Of a stretch of DNA of 64,000 nucleotides, positions 33,600-44,686 are shown piece by piece. Under the pieces are notes generated by a model, which saw only the letters and a program-made list of their open reading frames with translations, did not search any database and was not told the origin of the DNA. How positions within the stretch are numbered: position 1 is the stretch's first letter; every line of letters starts with the position of its first letter. Source of the stretch: Aplectana chamaeleonis. Taxonomy: Eukaryota; Nematoda; Chromadorea; Rhabditida; Cosmocercidae. The stretch is taken from positions 1,324,501 through 1,388,500 of the forward strand of contig JAPDOI010000139.1 of assembly GCA_029168955.1 (NCBI GenBank), in the 5' to 3' direction. The translations under genes and the position numbers were made by a program.

Positions 33600-35876
33600 G
33601 TCCTGCGCACGTCCTTTGATGTTCTGCACACTCCTACTAAGGTCTTGCACACGATCCATGATGTCCTGCACACCCCTACTGAGGTCCTGCACAGGTCCCA
33701 TGATGTCCTGCACACCCCTTCTGGGGTCCTGCACACGTCCCATGATGTCCTGCCCACTTCTACTACGGTCCTGCACACGTACAATGATGTCCTGCACATC
33801 CCTACTGAGGTCCTAAACAGGTCCCATGGTGTCCTGCACACTCCTACTAAGGTCTTGCACACGATCCATGATGTCCTGCACACCCCTACTGAGGTCCTGC
33901 ACAGGTCCCATGATGTCCTGCACACCCCTTCTGGGGTCCTGCACACGTCCCATGATGTCCTGCCCACTTAAACTACGGTCCTGCACACGTACAATGATGT
34001 CCTGCACACTCCTACTGAGGTCCTGCACAGGTCCCATGGTGTCCTGCACACTCCTACTAAGGTCTTGCTTACGATCCATGATGTCCTGCACACTCCTACT
34101 GAGGTCCTGCACAGGTCCCATGATGTCCTGCACACTCCTACTGAGGTCCTGCACAGGTCCCATGATGTCCTGCACACTCCTACTAAGGTCTTGCACACGT
34201 TCCATGATGTCCTGCACACTCCTACTGAGGTCCTGCGCACATTCTACGACGTCCTGCATACCCCTACTGGGGTCCTGCACACGTCCCATGATGTCCTGTC
34301 CACTCCTAATACGGTCCTGCGCACGTTCCATGATGTCCTGCACACTCCTACTGAGGTCCTGCACAGGTCCCATGATGTCCTGCACACTCCTACTAAGGTC
34401 TTGCACACGTTCCATGATGTCCTGCACACTCCTACTGAGGTCCTGCACAGGTCCCATGATGTCCTGCACACTCCTACTAAGGTCTTGCACACGTTCCATG
34501 ATGTCCTGCACACTCCTACTGAGGTCCTGCGCACATTCTACGACGTCCTGCATACCCCTACTGGGGTCCTGCACACGTCCCATGATGTCCTGTCCACTCC
34601 TAATACGGTCCTGCACACGTTCCATGATGTCCTGCACACTCCTACTGAGGTCCTGCACAGGTCCCATGATGTCCTGCACACTCCTACTAAGGTCTTGCAC
34701 ACGTTCCATGATGTCCTGCACACTCCTACTGAGGTCCCGCACACATTCTACGACGTCCTGCACACCCTACTGGGGTCCTGCACACGTCCCCTGATCTCCT
34801 GTCCACTCCTAATACGGTACTGCACACGTTCCATGATGTCCTGCACACTCCTACTGAGGTCCTGCACAGGTCCCATGATGTCCTACACACTCCTACTAAG
34901 GTCTTGCACACGTTCCATGATGTCCTGCACACTCCTACTGAGGTCCTGCACAGGTCCCATGATGTCCTGCACACTCCTACTGAGGTCCTGCACAGGTCCC
35001 ATGATGTCCTGCACACTCCTACTGAGGTCCTGCACAGGTCCCATGATGTCCTGCACACTCCTACTAAGGTCTTGCACACGTTCCATGATGTCCTGCACAC
35101 TCCTACTGAGGTCCTGCACACATTCTACGACGTCCTGCACACCCCTACTGGGGTCCTGCACACGTCCCATGATGTCCTGTCCACTCCTACTACGGTCCTG
35201 CACACGTTCCATGATGTCCTGCACACTCCTACTGAGGTCCTGCACAGGTCCCATGATGTCCTGCACGCTCCTACTAAGGTCTTGCACACGTTCCATGATG
35301 TCCTGCACACTCCTACTGAGGCCCTGCACACATTCTACGACGTCCTGCACACCCCTACTGGGGTCCTGCACACGTCCCATGATGTCCTGTCCACTCCTAC
35401 TACGGTCCTGCGCACGTTCCATGATGTCCTGCACACTCCTACTGAGGTCCTGCACAGGTCCCATGATGTCCTGCACACTCCTACTAAGGTCTTGCACACG
35501 TTCCATGATGTCCTGCCCACTCCTACTGAGGTCCTGCACACATTCTACGACGTCCTGCACACCCCTACTGGGGTCCTGCCCACGTTCCATGATGTCCTGC
35601 ACACTCCTACTAAGGTCCTGCACAGGTCCCATGATGTCCTGCACACTCCTACTAAGGTCTTGCACACGTTCCATGATGTCCTGCCCACTCCTACTGAGGT
35701 CCTGCACACATTCTACGACGTCCTGCACACCCCTACTGGGGTCCTGCCCACGTTCCATGATGTCCTGCACACTCCTACTAAGGTCCTGCACACGTTCGAT
35801 GATGTCCTGCATACTCCTACTGAGGCCCTGCCCACATTCTACGACGTCCTGCACACCCCTACTGAGGTCTCACATA
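33600..35876. repeat. 42-bp tandem array 2 with 210-bp higher-order period
   Basis: About 54 units of 42 bp. Each unit is two 21-bp halves, GTCCTGCACACTCCTACTGAG and GTCCTGCACAGGTCCCATGAT, sharing GTCCTGCACA. Blocks of five units (210 bp) recur, for example 33631 against 33841, and 35125 against 35335. Frames are open on both strands throughout: plus-strand 34065-36050 (period HTPTEVLHTFHDVL) and 33826-34794, and minus-strand 33813-34763 and 34883-35854 (period VQDLSRSVQDIMER). This follows from unit length and lack of stops; translation is unproven. Related to arrays 1 and 3. Confidence 0.95.
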
Positions 35877-36022
35877 GTCAACCGACACTTCAGCACATCC
35901 TGCGACGCCTTCTTATCGATGGTGCGCTTTGAACGAATACGCGCCGCGGTCAAGTACATCAACCCGCACAGCGTCCTCTTCCGAGCCGGACGTTCAAAGT
36001 ACACCACCCTGGAGAGCAAGGT
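35877..36022 (+). CDS. Candidate exon abutting the array
   Basis: Directly after the last repeat unit an acceptor-like CTCACATAG is followed by about 48 codons with strong GC-ending codon preference (ISO codons such as AAG, TAC, ATC, CTG). The frame reads VRFERIRAAVKYINPHSVLF and then RAGRSKYTTLESK, and a GTGTTT donor follows at 36023. The codon use differs sharply from the surrounding non-coding DNA and suggests a genuine exon, with the array in the preceding intron. The frame is also continuous with the array frame. Family not recognised. Confidence 0.4.
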
Positions 36023-36240
36023 GTTTATATGGAGTCTAAGAAAACAATGACTGATAACGAAAAACCCACCATTTTCATAAACTATTCTTGAGAGGCCGGT
36101 TTCCGAGTTTCAAACGCCCGTTAGGGGCCCAGAAGTCATTATGGTGAGTTCTGACAATTATTTTCGTCATTCCCGTGGCCGATTACCTCTAGTCACAAAT
36201 TTTCGAGCGATTTGGTCCACGCCTTCCAAAAAAATGGTTT
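36023..36240. other. Anonymous DNA
   Basis: No feature supported. Confidence 0.3.
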
Positions 36241-36249
36241 TCGACGGAC

Positions 36250-36322
36250 GGAGGTGGAGGCGGAGGCGGAGGCGGTGGCGGAGGCGGAGGCGGAGGCGGA
36301 GGCGGAGGCGGTGGTGGAGAAC
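36250..36322. repeat. GGAGGC hexanucleotide microsatellite
   Basis: About 12 units of GGCGGA/GGTGGA-type hexamers. Plus strand gives Arg-rich and minus strand gives Pro-rich open frames, both artefacts. Confidence 0.9.
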
Positions 36323-36547
36323 GTTTTTGCGTACTTTGAGAGGTCATAACTTTAGAAAGCGGGGACCAGTTAGGATGAAAAGTTGCACACATATGTAATT
36401 TCTTGCAGCGCGTCGAATAGTGTACAGCTCATACCTCTGTTGACGGTATGAATAGGTGATCTCATTGTAGGGCATCCGCGCGGGAAGAGATCAAAGCCAA
36501 ATCCTGGTGAGCGCTTCGCGCTCACCACAATTTCGGTTAGTGCTTGA

Positions 36548-37040
36548 TTAAAGGCAGTGTTCACGATAGAAATCGTTTTACTGTTTTTTCGCCTATCTTG
36601 AAAACGGCCCCATGCTGATTCCAATGATATATCTGAAATCGCACAAGACCTTCAGGGAACGGAGTTATGGTCCCTCAAATACTGAGCTAAGAAAACATGG
36701 TGGACGAGTTGTCCGAGGCTTGTAACTTCCGTCTTCTGCAGCCGATGTATGCGAGCTGAACTGAGGAAAGAAAGAAGTTGAGAATGAAGGAAAGAACGGG
36801 TCTTTATATCGGAAACCATAGCTCATCTCACAAGCTCGAGCATTCATTTGTTCACGTCGGTGGGCGTGGAAAGTGCATCTGGGGGTGACGAGCTGATGGG
36901 TGTCCAACTTTGGGGCCGTAGAGGACCGTTCCGAGCTCGTTTTTCTTAGTTTTTTCAACGTTAGGGTTTCGCTAGGTCTCGCAGCTGCCGCTCTCCACCA
37001 AAAAATCAGACATGGTTTTCATCGTGGACACTGCCGTTAA
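36548..37040. mobile_element. TTAA MITE, family A, copy 3
   Basis: TTAAAGGCAGTGTTCACGAT to ATCGTGGACACTGCCGTTAA, 493 bp, TTAA at both borders. The interior is closely related to the copies at 25.8, 39.5 and 53.5 kb. It lies about 170 bp upstream of the mariner. Confidence 0.85.
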
Positions 37041-37379
37041 ATGCGTTACTTAGATAGAGTCAGAACTTATATTACATCATTCGCTCGGGCTCGGGCGAAG
37101 AAGGCCGCACAGATTCTCACTTTACAAAACGACTCCCTTGCTCTGGGAAGGAGTGTACGGTCGTGATTTATTCCGAGAGCTGATATTTACGGATCACTTA
37201 TTGATACCAGGTTGTTCAATAAGTTTTGTCGTTCGATAAGAGGGGGCGTTGCTACTAGCCCAAAATTTTTTTTTGCTGGTACACTTTTCATATAAACGTA
37301 TGTGAAGTTTCATTCCAATCTGTAAATTCATTCTTTTTCAAGAAGCCATTCAGTGTCGTCGTGTCACAGCAATGGAAAA

Positions 37380-37752
37380 ATGAAATATCGTGCAGTAATA
37401 AAATTCTTAATTTTGGAAGGTGTAGCACCAAAAGAAATTCACGAACGTATGTTAACAGTGCATATTGATTGGACCTACAATTAGAACAGTAGGAAGATGG
37501 GTTGTTGAATTTCAAAGTGGCCGTACAAGCCCCGAAGACGATTCACGTGATGGACGTCCAAAAAGCGCATCAAGACCAGAAATCACAGCCAAAATACAGG
37601 ATATGGTTTTGGAAGATCATCGATTGACTGAGAGAGGTTTGGAAGAGGCTCTACACAACTCATTAGGCAGTGTGAGCCATATTTTAAGTGGAATTTTAAG
37701 TTTTAAAAAGCTGTGTGCACAATGGGTTCCGCATTCGCTAACAACTATATAG
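37380..37752 (+). pseudogene. Mariner transposase, N-terminal part
   Basis: The frame starting MKYRAVIKFLILEGVAPKEI at 37380 is the first helix-turn-helix region. A frameshift after HERML moves the reading to the frame at about 37465, which continues GRWVVEFQSGRTSPEDDSRD (the linker with the conserved GRP-like segment) and then RLTERGLEEALHNSLGSVSH, the second DNA-binding domain. It reaches WVPHSLT, the conserved segment that precedes the catalytic domain, and then runs into unrelated DNA. Broken by one frameshift and by the insertion; not functional. Confidence 0.9.
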
Positions 37753-38480
37753 CGAGACCTAGCGAAGTTTTCGCTCAAGAAAACTTTGACGTGCGCCAAC
37801 TTCCTGACGCAGAGTAGCTTGTCAACTGACTTCCGTCTACCCAAAAGTTGCTGCCCGTTGGACTCTCCTAGTCAGAGCAGACTGCCGGACATTTATAACT
37901 GGGCGTGGGGGTATGAAAATGTCCGTTCAAACCGCAAAACATAAGAAGCCAGCGGTAGATCGGTTGTTACCGGCACCAAATTTACGACCTCTGCCATCCC
38001 TCCTTCCTTTGCGTCGAAACCCTCTGCCCTTCCTTCTGATTTCCAAAATTCCCAAGCGATTATTCGCGTTTCACCCTTTCTGTCACGATAAGGAAAAACG
38101 CACTCGCATTTTAGGTGCCGTTTCCCTGGTTGACCAACACCATGCCCTTGTTCTCAATAAATCAAATATGCACGTGGATGTTTTTGTTTTTGTGAAGCAG
38201 ATTTTGATAAGCTAAGACTTTCAACAAATATAAAACTGGTTCAGGGAAGTTAGTAAATCGAAATGACTGAGCGGTTGCAATGAGCGACGAACAGGGACGT
38301 GGAGGTGAAGCTGTTGCTTGCTTCCCCAGATTGGCAAGGGAAAGTCTGCGGAGTTCTGCGCCCGCCTCAGAACGCGTCGCACGCTTCTCGAGATACGTGT
38401 TCTCCTATTTTTCTTTGCTACAAAAGGTTGAGATTTGGCATGGAAAATTTTACGAAATCTCTTTTCTTTAAAATTCTACA
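37753..38480. other. Unidentified part of the insert in the mariner
   Basis: This sequence separates the mariner N-terminal fragment from array 3. No coding or repeat identity was recognised, and no target duplication was found at the junctions, so its origin is unknown. Confidence 0.4.
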
Positions 38481-38489
38481 CTCTTGGTG

Positions 38490-39215
38490 ACGTCGCGCAC
38501 ACTATCATTGCGGTCCTGCACACTTTCTGTGACGTCCTGCACACCCCCCCCCCACTTCGGTCGTGCACACTTTCGATGACGTTCTGCACACTCCCGATTG
38601 GGTCTTGGCCACTTTGTATGACGTCCTGCACACTCCGATTCGGGTCCTACACACTTTCTATGACGTCCTGCATTCTCCAATTCGGGTCCTGCACACTTTT
38701 TATGAAATCCTGCACACTTCCATTCGGGTACTGCACACGCCCACTTGGGTCCTGCACACATTCTATGACTTCCTGCTCACTCCCACTTGAGTCCTTCACA
38801 CACTCTATGACGTCGTGCACACTCCCATTTGGGTCCTGCACAGTTTCTATGATGTCCTGCGAACCCCCGCTTGCATCCTGCCCATTTTCTATGACGTCCT
38901 GCACACTCACATTGGGGTTCTGTGCACTTTCTACGACGTCCTGCACACTCCCATTCGGGTTCTGCGCACTCTCTTTGACGTCCTGCGCACTCCCGTTTGG
39001 GTCCTGCGCACTTTCATGACGTTCTGCAGACCCCGATCGGTGCTCCGCACACTTTCTACGACGTCCTGCACACTCCCACTGGGGTACTGCACACTTTCTA
39101 TGACGTCCTGCGCACTTTTTATGACGTTCTGCAGGCCCCCATTGGTGTCCCGCACACTTTTTACGACGTACTGCACACTCCCGATGAGGTACTGCACACT
39201 ATCGATGACGTAAGA
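38490..39215. repeat. 42-bp tandem array 3
   Basis: About 17 units of 42 bp, typical halves GTCCTGCACACTCCCATTCGG and GTCCTGCACACTTTCTATGAC, each 21 bp. More diverged than array 2. Frames are open on both strands (for example 38435-39019 + and 38647-38946 -). Units share the CTGCACACTCCCACTTGGGT core with array 1 (read inverted) and GTCCTGCACA with array 2. Confidence 0.95.
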
Positions 39216-39326
39216 GGTGACTCGGGCTGATTTTTTGGTAATCGATATATGTCCTACCCACCTAAATGTTGGTACCATTTCATACAAGTTTTGAGCGGCC
39301 ATTCCTTGAATCCATGAAACACACCT

Positions 39327-39500
<174 letters not shown>

Positions 39501-39515
39501 CGGGACATAACTGTC

Positions 39516-40009
39516 TTAAAGGTAGTGCCCACGATGAAAATCGTTAGTCTGTTTTTCAGCCTATCTTGAGAACGGTCCCATGCTGATTCTAACGATGTCT
39601 CTGAAATCGTACACGACCTTCTGGGAACGGAGTTATGGTCCCTCAAAAATTGAGCTAGAGAAGCATGGTGGACGAGTTTTCCGAGGCTTGTAACTTCCGT
39701 CTTTTGCAGCCAATGTATGCGAGCTGACCTGAGTAAAGAGAGTAGTCGAGAATGAAGAGAAGAACGGGACCAATAATCGGAAACCATCGCTCATCTCATG
39801 ATTTCAAGCTTTCATTCGTTCACGTCGGTGGGCGGGCAATGCGCTTTTGGGGATTGTCTTGCGCTCAAAATGGCAACTTCGGGCTCTTTTGGGGCTCTCT
39901 CTGGCTCGTTTTTATGCGTTCTTTCGACGTTAGCGTTACACAGTGCCCCTCCACTATCCATTCCTAGTGGAATTTCAAACACTTCTTTCATTGTGAACAC
40001 TGCCTTTAA
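39516..40009. mobile_element. TTAA MITE, family A, copy 4, inside the mariner
   Basis: TTAAAGGTAGTGCCCACGAT to ATTGTGAACACTGCCTTTAA, 494 bp, TTAA borders. The left half matches the family A interior of copies 2, 3 and 5; the right half (39800-39980) matches the left part of copy 1 inverted. Its right border lies only about 8 bp from the resumed mariner coding sequence. Confidence 0.85.
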
Positions 40010-40014
40010 GAATA

Positions 40015-40720
40015 AGGATGGAACAAAAACACATTCGAATGCACCTTTCTCAGCAACATTTGGAGCGTTTTAGAAAGGATGAAGCGGATTTTGTGCGTCG
40101 ATTCATCACTATGGATGAGACTCGGGTCTATCACCATGATCCTGAATCGAAACAAGAGGATAAAGAGTGGTGTGGACCTGGCTGTTCGGCTTCGAAACGA
40201 GTTCGTGTCCGGAAATCGGCCAAGAAAGTTATGGCATCAATTTTTGGGATGCGAAAGGAATTTTGTTTGTGGATAATTTGCAAACTGGTAAAACAATTAA
40301 TTTTGAATTTTATTGCAACCTTTTGGACCAGTTGAAGGAAACATTTTGTGAAAAAAAGACCCGATTGGCAGAAGAAAAAATCCTTTTTCATCAGGACAAT
40401 GCACCATGTCACAAGAGCATTTTGACAATGGCTAAAAATCATGAATTAAAGTTCGAATTGTTGGCGCATCCACCGTATTCACCAGATTTGGCCCCCAGCG
40501 ACTTCCTTTTGTTTCCAGAAGTCAAAAAAAATTTATGCGTGGCAAGCGTTTTTCATCAAATGAAGAGGTCATAACGGCTATTGAAGCTTATTTTGCAGAC
40601 CTCCCGACTTCTCACTTTAGGTATGGGATCCACAGATTGGAGGATCGTTGGAGCAAGTGAATTAATGTTCAGGGAGATTATACTGAATAATGGAGTGTAC
40701 TTTGAACCATAAAATTGTGT
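40015..40720 (+). pseudogene. Mariner transposase, catalytic part
   Basis: The reading resumes at EQKHIRMHLSQQHLERF. The D,D34D triad is visible: first Asp in ITMDET, second in FHQDNAPCHKS and third in YSPDLAPSD, with 34 residues between the second and third. The usual Trp after MDET is Arg. A single-base loss in the T-run near 40238 shifts the frame before FWDAKGILF, and another shift follows the A-run near 40528, after which KRFSSNEEV and HRLEDRW continue in a third frame. The C-terminus is thus present but disrupted; no activity is expected. Confidence 0.9.
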
Positions 40721-40760
40721 TTTTCTTGTCGAACGACAAAACTTATTGAACAACCTGTTA

Positions 40761-40999
40761 GTTTTTTTGTCAACAATGGATGGCAGCAGAGAACTGTGTG
40801 TGCAATCATTTTCCCACTCATCAAACTGCAGTTTTTTTTTTCGAAAAAAAATTGTGATTTTTTTTTGTGCGAATAACTCTAGAGCAGATGTATTGTCCCT
40901 CTTTTTTTGCTATCCGGAATGTTCTTCTCATAATAGAGAATGTGAACACATCATCATGTCATAGTTATTCGATCGTTCATACTGCCTACCTTTATTTTA
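40761..40999. other. AT-rich spacer
   Basis: No feature supported between the mariner and the Penelope-like element. Confidence 0.4.
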
Positions 41000-41820
41000 G
41001 TATAGCATTATTCCTGAGCTTCATATCAATGTGATATATAGAATTAATTTGAAGCTCTAATCGAATTGTGGCGACAGTTGAATATCTACCACTTTATCCG
41101 CGACGTTTCGGGTCATAGACCCATCATCTGGCGGCTAAATTGCGATTATTTGGCCGTAGAACATATATTAAACATCATGGCAGATCTGACCTACCGCTGC
41201 GCGGTGGAGGGAGTGGATGGGAGGGTGGTCTTCTTGAAACGACCTGCTCAACCACAGCACAAACGACAAATGGTGAGGACCGTCAAATGTCGCTAATCAG
41301 TGAGGTCAGATCAGGTGTTAGCATCTTCATCGCATCCTTCATTTCTTCCCGGTTGTTCATCGGCGGGGAATGCAACCGTATCTCCAAAGCTTCCCTTATC
41401 TTCCTTTCGGCCGTATCAGTAATGTTTTATACAGTATACTCGCTCATTTCTGGCGCGGCTTCATATGCATGCCGTGATGTTCGATGCTTGGAGAATGCAC
41501 TGTTGAGATACGACGGCGATCTCAGAGCACGCATATGCTCATCCAGCCTCTTGTGGAGAGGCCTACCGGTTTCGCCGATGTAAAGTCTCTCCACATCCCA
41601 GGCAGGTGACCTTGTAGACTACATTACGTGCTTGGCATATTTGTAGATCTGCAGTACAATATCTGCAACCGGTACGCCTCACACAGCGGTCTTCGTAAAG
41701 TCTGGATGAAGTTAGAAGGTCTCGTAGTGTGGTGGGTGGACGGAACACAAGTCGGAGAGGAAGAGCTGATCGTTGTACTGCTCTATTCACGTCCTTGGCA
41801 AAACTCTCATTCACAAAAGG
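41000..41820 (-). repeat. Inverted partial copy of the Penelope-like 3' region
   Basis: This segment is the reverse complement of about 44240-45028, including the GIY-YIG coding region (minus-strand frame 41563-41814, NVVYKVTCLGCGE) and the terminal repeat. A base difference near the YIG motif shifts the frame here. Together with the following terminal repeat (41822-42192) it forms a long palindrome centred at about 41600. Confidence 0.85.
41092..41140 (-). ncRNA. Hammerhead-ribozyme-like motif (left inverted copy)
   Basis: Minus-strand version of the motif described at 44918-44966. Confidence 0.45.
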
Positions 41821-41821
41821 A

Positions 41822-42162
41822 ATTCCCCGCCGATGAACAACCGGGAAGAAATGAAGGATGCGATGAAGATGCTAACACTCCGATCTGACCTCACTGATTA
41901 GCGACATTTGACGGTCCCCACCATTTGTCGTTTGTGCTGTGGTTGAGCAGGTCGTTTCAAGAAGACCACCCTCCCATCCACCCCTCCACCGCGCAGCGGT
42001 AGGGCAGATCTGCCATGATGTTTAATATATGTTCTACGGCCAAATAATCGCATTTAGCCGCCAGATGATGGGTCTATGACCCGAAACGTCGCGGATAAAG
42101 TGGTTGATATTCATCTGTCACCACAAATCTATCAGAGCTTCAAATTATTACTACATCACATT
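41822..42162 (+). repeat. Penelope-like element, upstream terminal repeat
   Basis: Near-identical direct repeat of 44687-45028, starting ATTCCCCGCCGATGAACAAC and reaching ACCACAAATCTATCAGAGC. It is followed by about 30 bp (to 42192) that pair with the extreme left end of the element (41000-41040). Confidence 0.85.
42053..42101 (+). ncRNA. Hammerhead-ribozyme-like motif (upstream terminal repeat)
   Basis: Same motif as at 44918-44966, here in the upstream terminal repeat. One base is missing in the AATCGCATTTAG segment, outside the core. Confidence 0.45.
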
Positions 42163-42299
42163 GATATGAAGCTCAGGAATAATGCTATACTATTGATCTG
42201 AAGTTCCTGCAACGACACTACCAACTCTGTAGCGATACTTTAAGATTATGCTTGATTATGTGGCATTCCATCAGCATGCATTATGTGTAGATGAGTCAA

Positions 42300-44640
42300 T
42301 ATGTTTTCTTCAGCGCTTTGCGAAAATACCTCTCTTACCCCTTCCTTCATTGCCAACATGCTGAACCGTTTCGAGAGTTACCGTCACAACAATGTTCGCC
42401 ATGCTGTTAACACCTTTGAGAACGGCAGTCTCTTCTGCAACATCCGAACAGAGGAGCGCTCGATCACGATGTATACGCAATATTGTTGCACTGAGGAATG
42501 TGTTACAATCAAGATTGTCAGACGAATGCTGGATACGGTTGCTTCAGTGCAACGGTAGAATTTGCGATGTTTTGCGGAGGTCGACGAAGGAACGACTGCA
42601 ACAAAAGCTGGAGAGATTAAGTCGGAACGCACCTCGACGAGATTTCGTAGTACATGACGCTCCCCCCAAACGATGCACCGTAATTGATGGCGACATGATT
42701 GACAACGACGTAGAATCGATGCTGAATCTTGGACCCAGTTTTGCACCACGCCCACTTCTCAACGATGGTACGAAAACCGATGTGGTCACTGCTATACATA
42801 AGTACGCTTACGCACAAAGATGGAAAGATCAGATAGGGCCGTCCGTCCCTACTCTCACCGAGCATCTATCTAGAGCAATGCCATTTCCGCGGAAATTCGT
42901 GTGTGCGCCGCGAAACGTTCCGCCTGGTTATCAAGACTTGCTCTGGAACATGATATTCTTCGTACAATAGAGAATCATCGTAGAACAAGAGTTGCAGACA
43001 ACATGACCGTTTCGGAGAGCCGGACTACAGAAGCGCTACGTCTCCGTCCTGAAGTGCGCTACTCCGTGGGTGACAAATGCGGAGGATTTGTGGTAATGAC
43101 CAAGGAAAGAGATGTCGACTTATGTTTAGCAACACTTTCTGATTCAATACGTACAGTGTTTCATCCATGGAGGAATACAACAGAAACTGCAAGAAATTGG
43201 AAGGTGTGATTAGGAAGACCTGGATAAGAAAGTGGACGACAGAAATGTGAAACGACTTCTTCCCACCCATGCCACAGTCCCAACATTCTACCAACTTGTC
43301 AAAACCCACAAACTTCCAATGGTCACTGCAGGAGAGGGCCTTTCAAACAATGTGATCAGAACTCGGCCTATCGTTTCATCTTGCGGAGGACCAACCGACG
43401 GAGTGAGCTGGTTCCTTAATCATCTTCTGTCTCCTTGCTGGAAGTTTGTTCCATCGCATCTGGTGAGCACGGATCAGTTCCTTCCAGGATTGCGAAGCTG
43501 TGAACGGTCAGGAGATGATTTGCAGTATAAGAGCTTTCATGTGACCGCGCTCTACACTAATGTAGGCAGGCGCAGCCGTCACAGCATGTCTCGAATCATT
43601 GAGTCTACATCAGGAAGAGATCCGGCTGTGCAATCCTCAGTACGATGACATCAAGACGCTGCTAAATGAAGTGGTGGAATTCAACTTCTTCCGCTTTTGT
43701 AACATTATCTACCGACAGAGCGCGGCCTAGCGATGGGAAACAGGCTGGCACCATTGCTGGCAATACTGTTCATAAACAGCTTCGAGAAAAGTTGTTTGAC
43801 TTCAGATGTTCTCTTTTATGGCCCGCTATATCGACGATACTATGGTTATCACGCAGGCATCAAGCGGGCACCTGGAAGTTTTCTATCGTATGAACTCCCG
43901 GTACGAATCTATAAATCTGACATTCGAAGCTGCGGGAGACGACAACTATCTGCCATTCTTGAACACAAAAGTCCGATTAGCAGAAGGTGTTGTTCACACG
44001 AAGTGGTATAAGAAACCCGCGTCGAAGAATATCCTCCTCCACTCGCGCAGTTGCCACCCGGCCTATATGAAGAGGAGTGTTGTCAAGAGTTTTCTCAGCA
44101 CAGGAAGGAAGCTAACGTCAGATGATCAGAGAGACATAGAAAGCCAGTTGGCGGAAATATTACATCAAAACGGCTACATCGAGAACGACTTCTTTACCTG
44201 GCGTCCGTATCAATCTACATCTGGAATTGCTCTTGTTCTTCCTTTTGTGAATGAGAGTTTTGCCAGGACGTGAATAGAGCAGTGCAACGATCAGCTCTTC
44301 CTCTCCGACTTGTGTTCCGTCCACCACCACACTACGAGACCTTCTAACTTCACCCAGACTTCACGAAGACCGCTGTGGGCGTACCGGTTGCAGATATTGT
44401 AGTGCAGATCTACAAATATGCCAAGCACGTAATGTAGTCTACAAGGTCACCTGCCTGGGATGTGGAGATCTTTACATCGGCGAAACCGGTAGGCCTCTCC
44501 ACAAGAGGCTGGATGAGCATATGCGTGCTCTGAGATCGCCGTCGTCGTATCTCAACAGTGCATTCTCCAAGCATCGAACATCACGGCATGCATATGAAGC
44601 CACGCCAGAAATGAGCGAGTATACTGTATAAAAACATTAC
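42300..44640 (+). pseudogene. Penelope-like polyprotein: N-terminal domain, reverse transcriptase, GIY-YIG endonuclease
   Basis: Reading moves through several frames. 42301-42558 and 42540-42970 give the N-terminal region (LNLGPSFAPRPLL is typical of Penelope elements), and 42930-43209 continues with VVMTKERD. 43232-43648 holds the first RT motifs (TRPIVSSCGGPTDGVS; SFHVTALYTNV). The next motifs are MGNRLAPLLAILFINSFE (43733) and ARYIDDTMVI, with YIDD at 43827-43838. The tail carries CRYCSADLQ-like cysteines, VVYKVTCLGCG and LYIGETGRPLHKRLDEH (about 44470-44520), the GIY-YIG nuclease. In motif A the metal-binding Asp of FDVTALYTNV is His (codon CAT at 43538). With the frameshifts, this copy is inactive. 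Confidence 0.9.
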
Positions 44641-44686
44641 TGATACGGCCGAAAGGAAGATAAGGAAGCTTTGGAGATACGGTTGC

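Noticed and set aside
33600..35876. CRISPR-like array
   Set aside because: Units are contiguous without unique spacers, and the genome is eukaryotic; it is a minisatellite.
36141..36398. Arg-rich and Pro-rich peptides at the GGAGGC run
   Set aside because: Simple hexanucleotide repeat translated in two directions.
42392..42865. Minus-strand frames across the Penelope body
   Set aside because: They overlap the recognisable plus-strand RT and N-terminal domain and carry no motifs.
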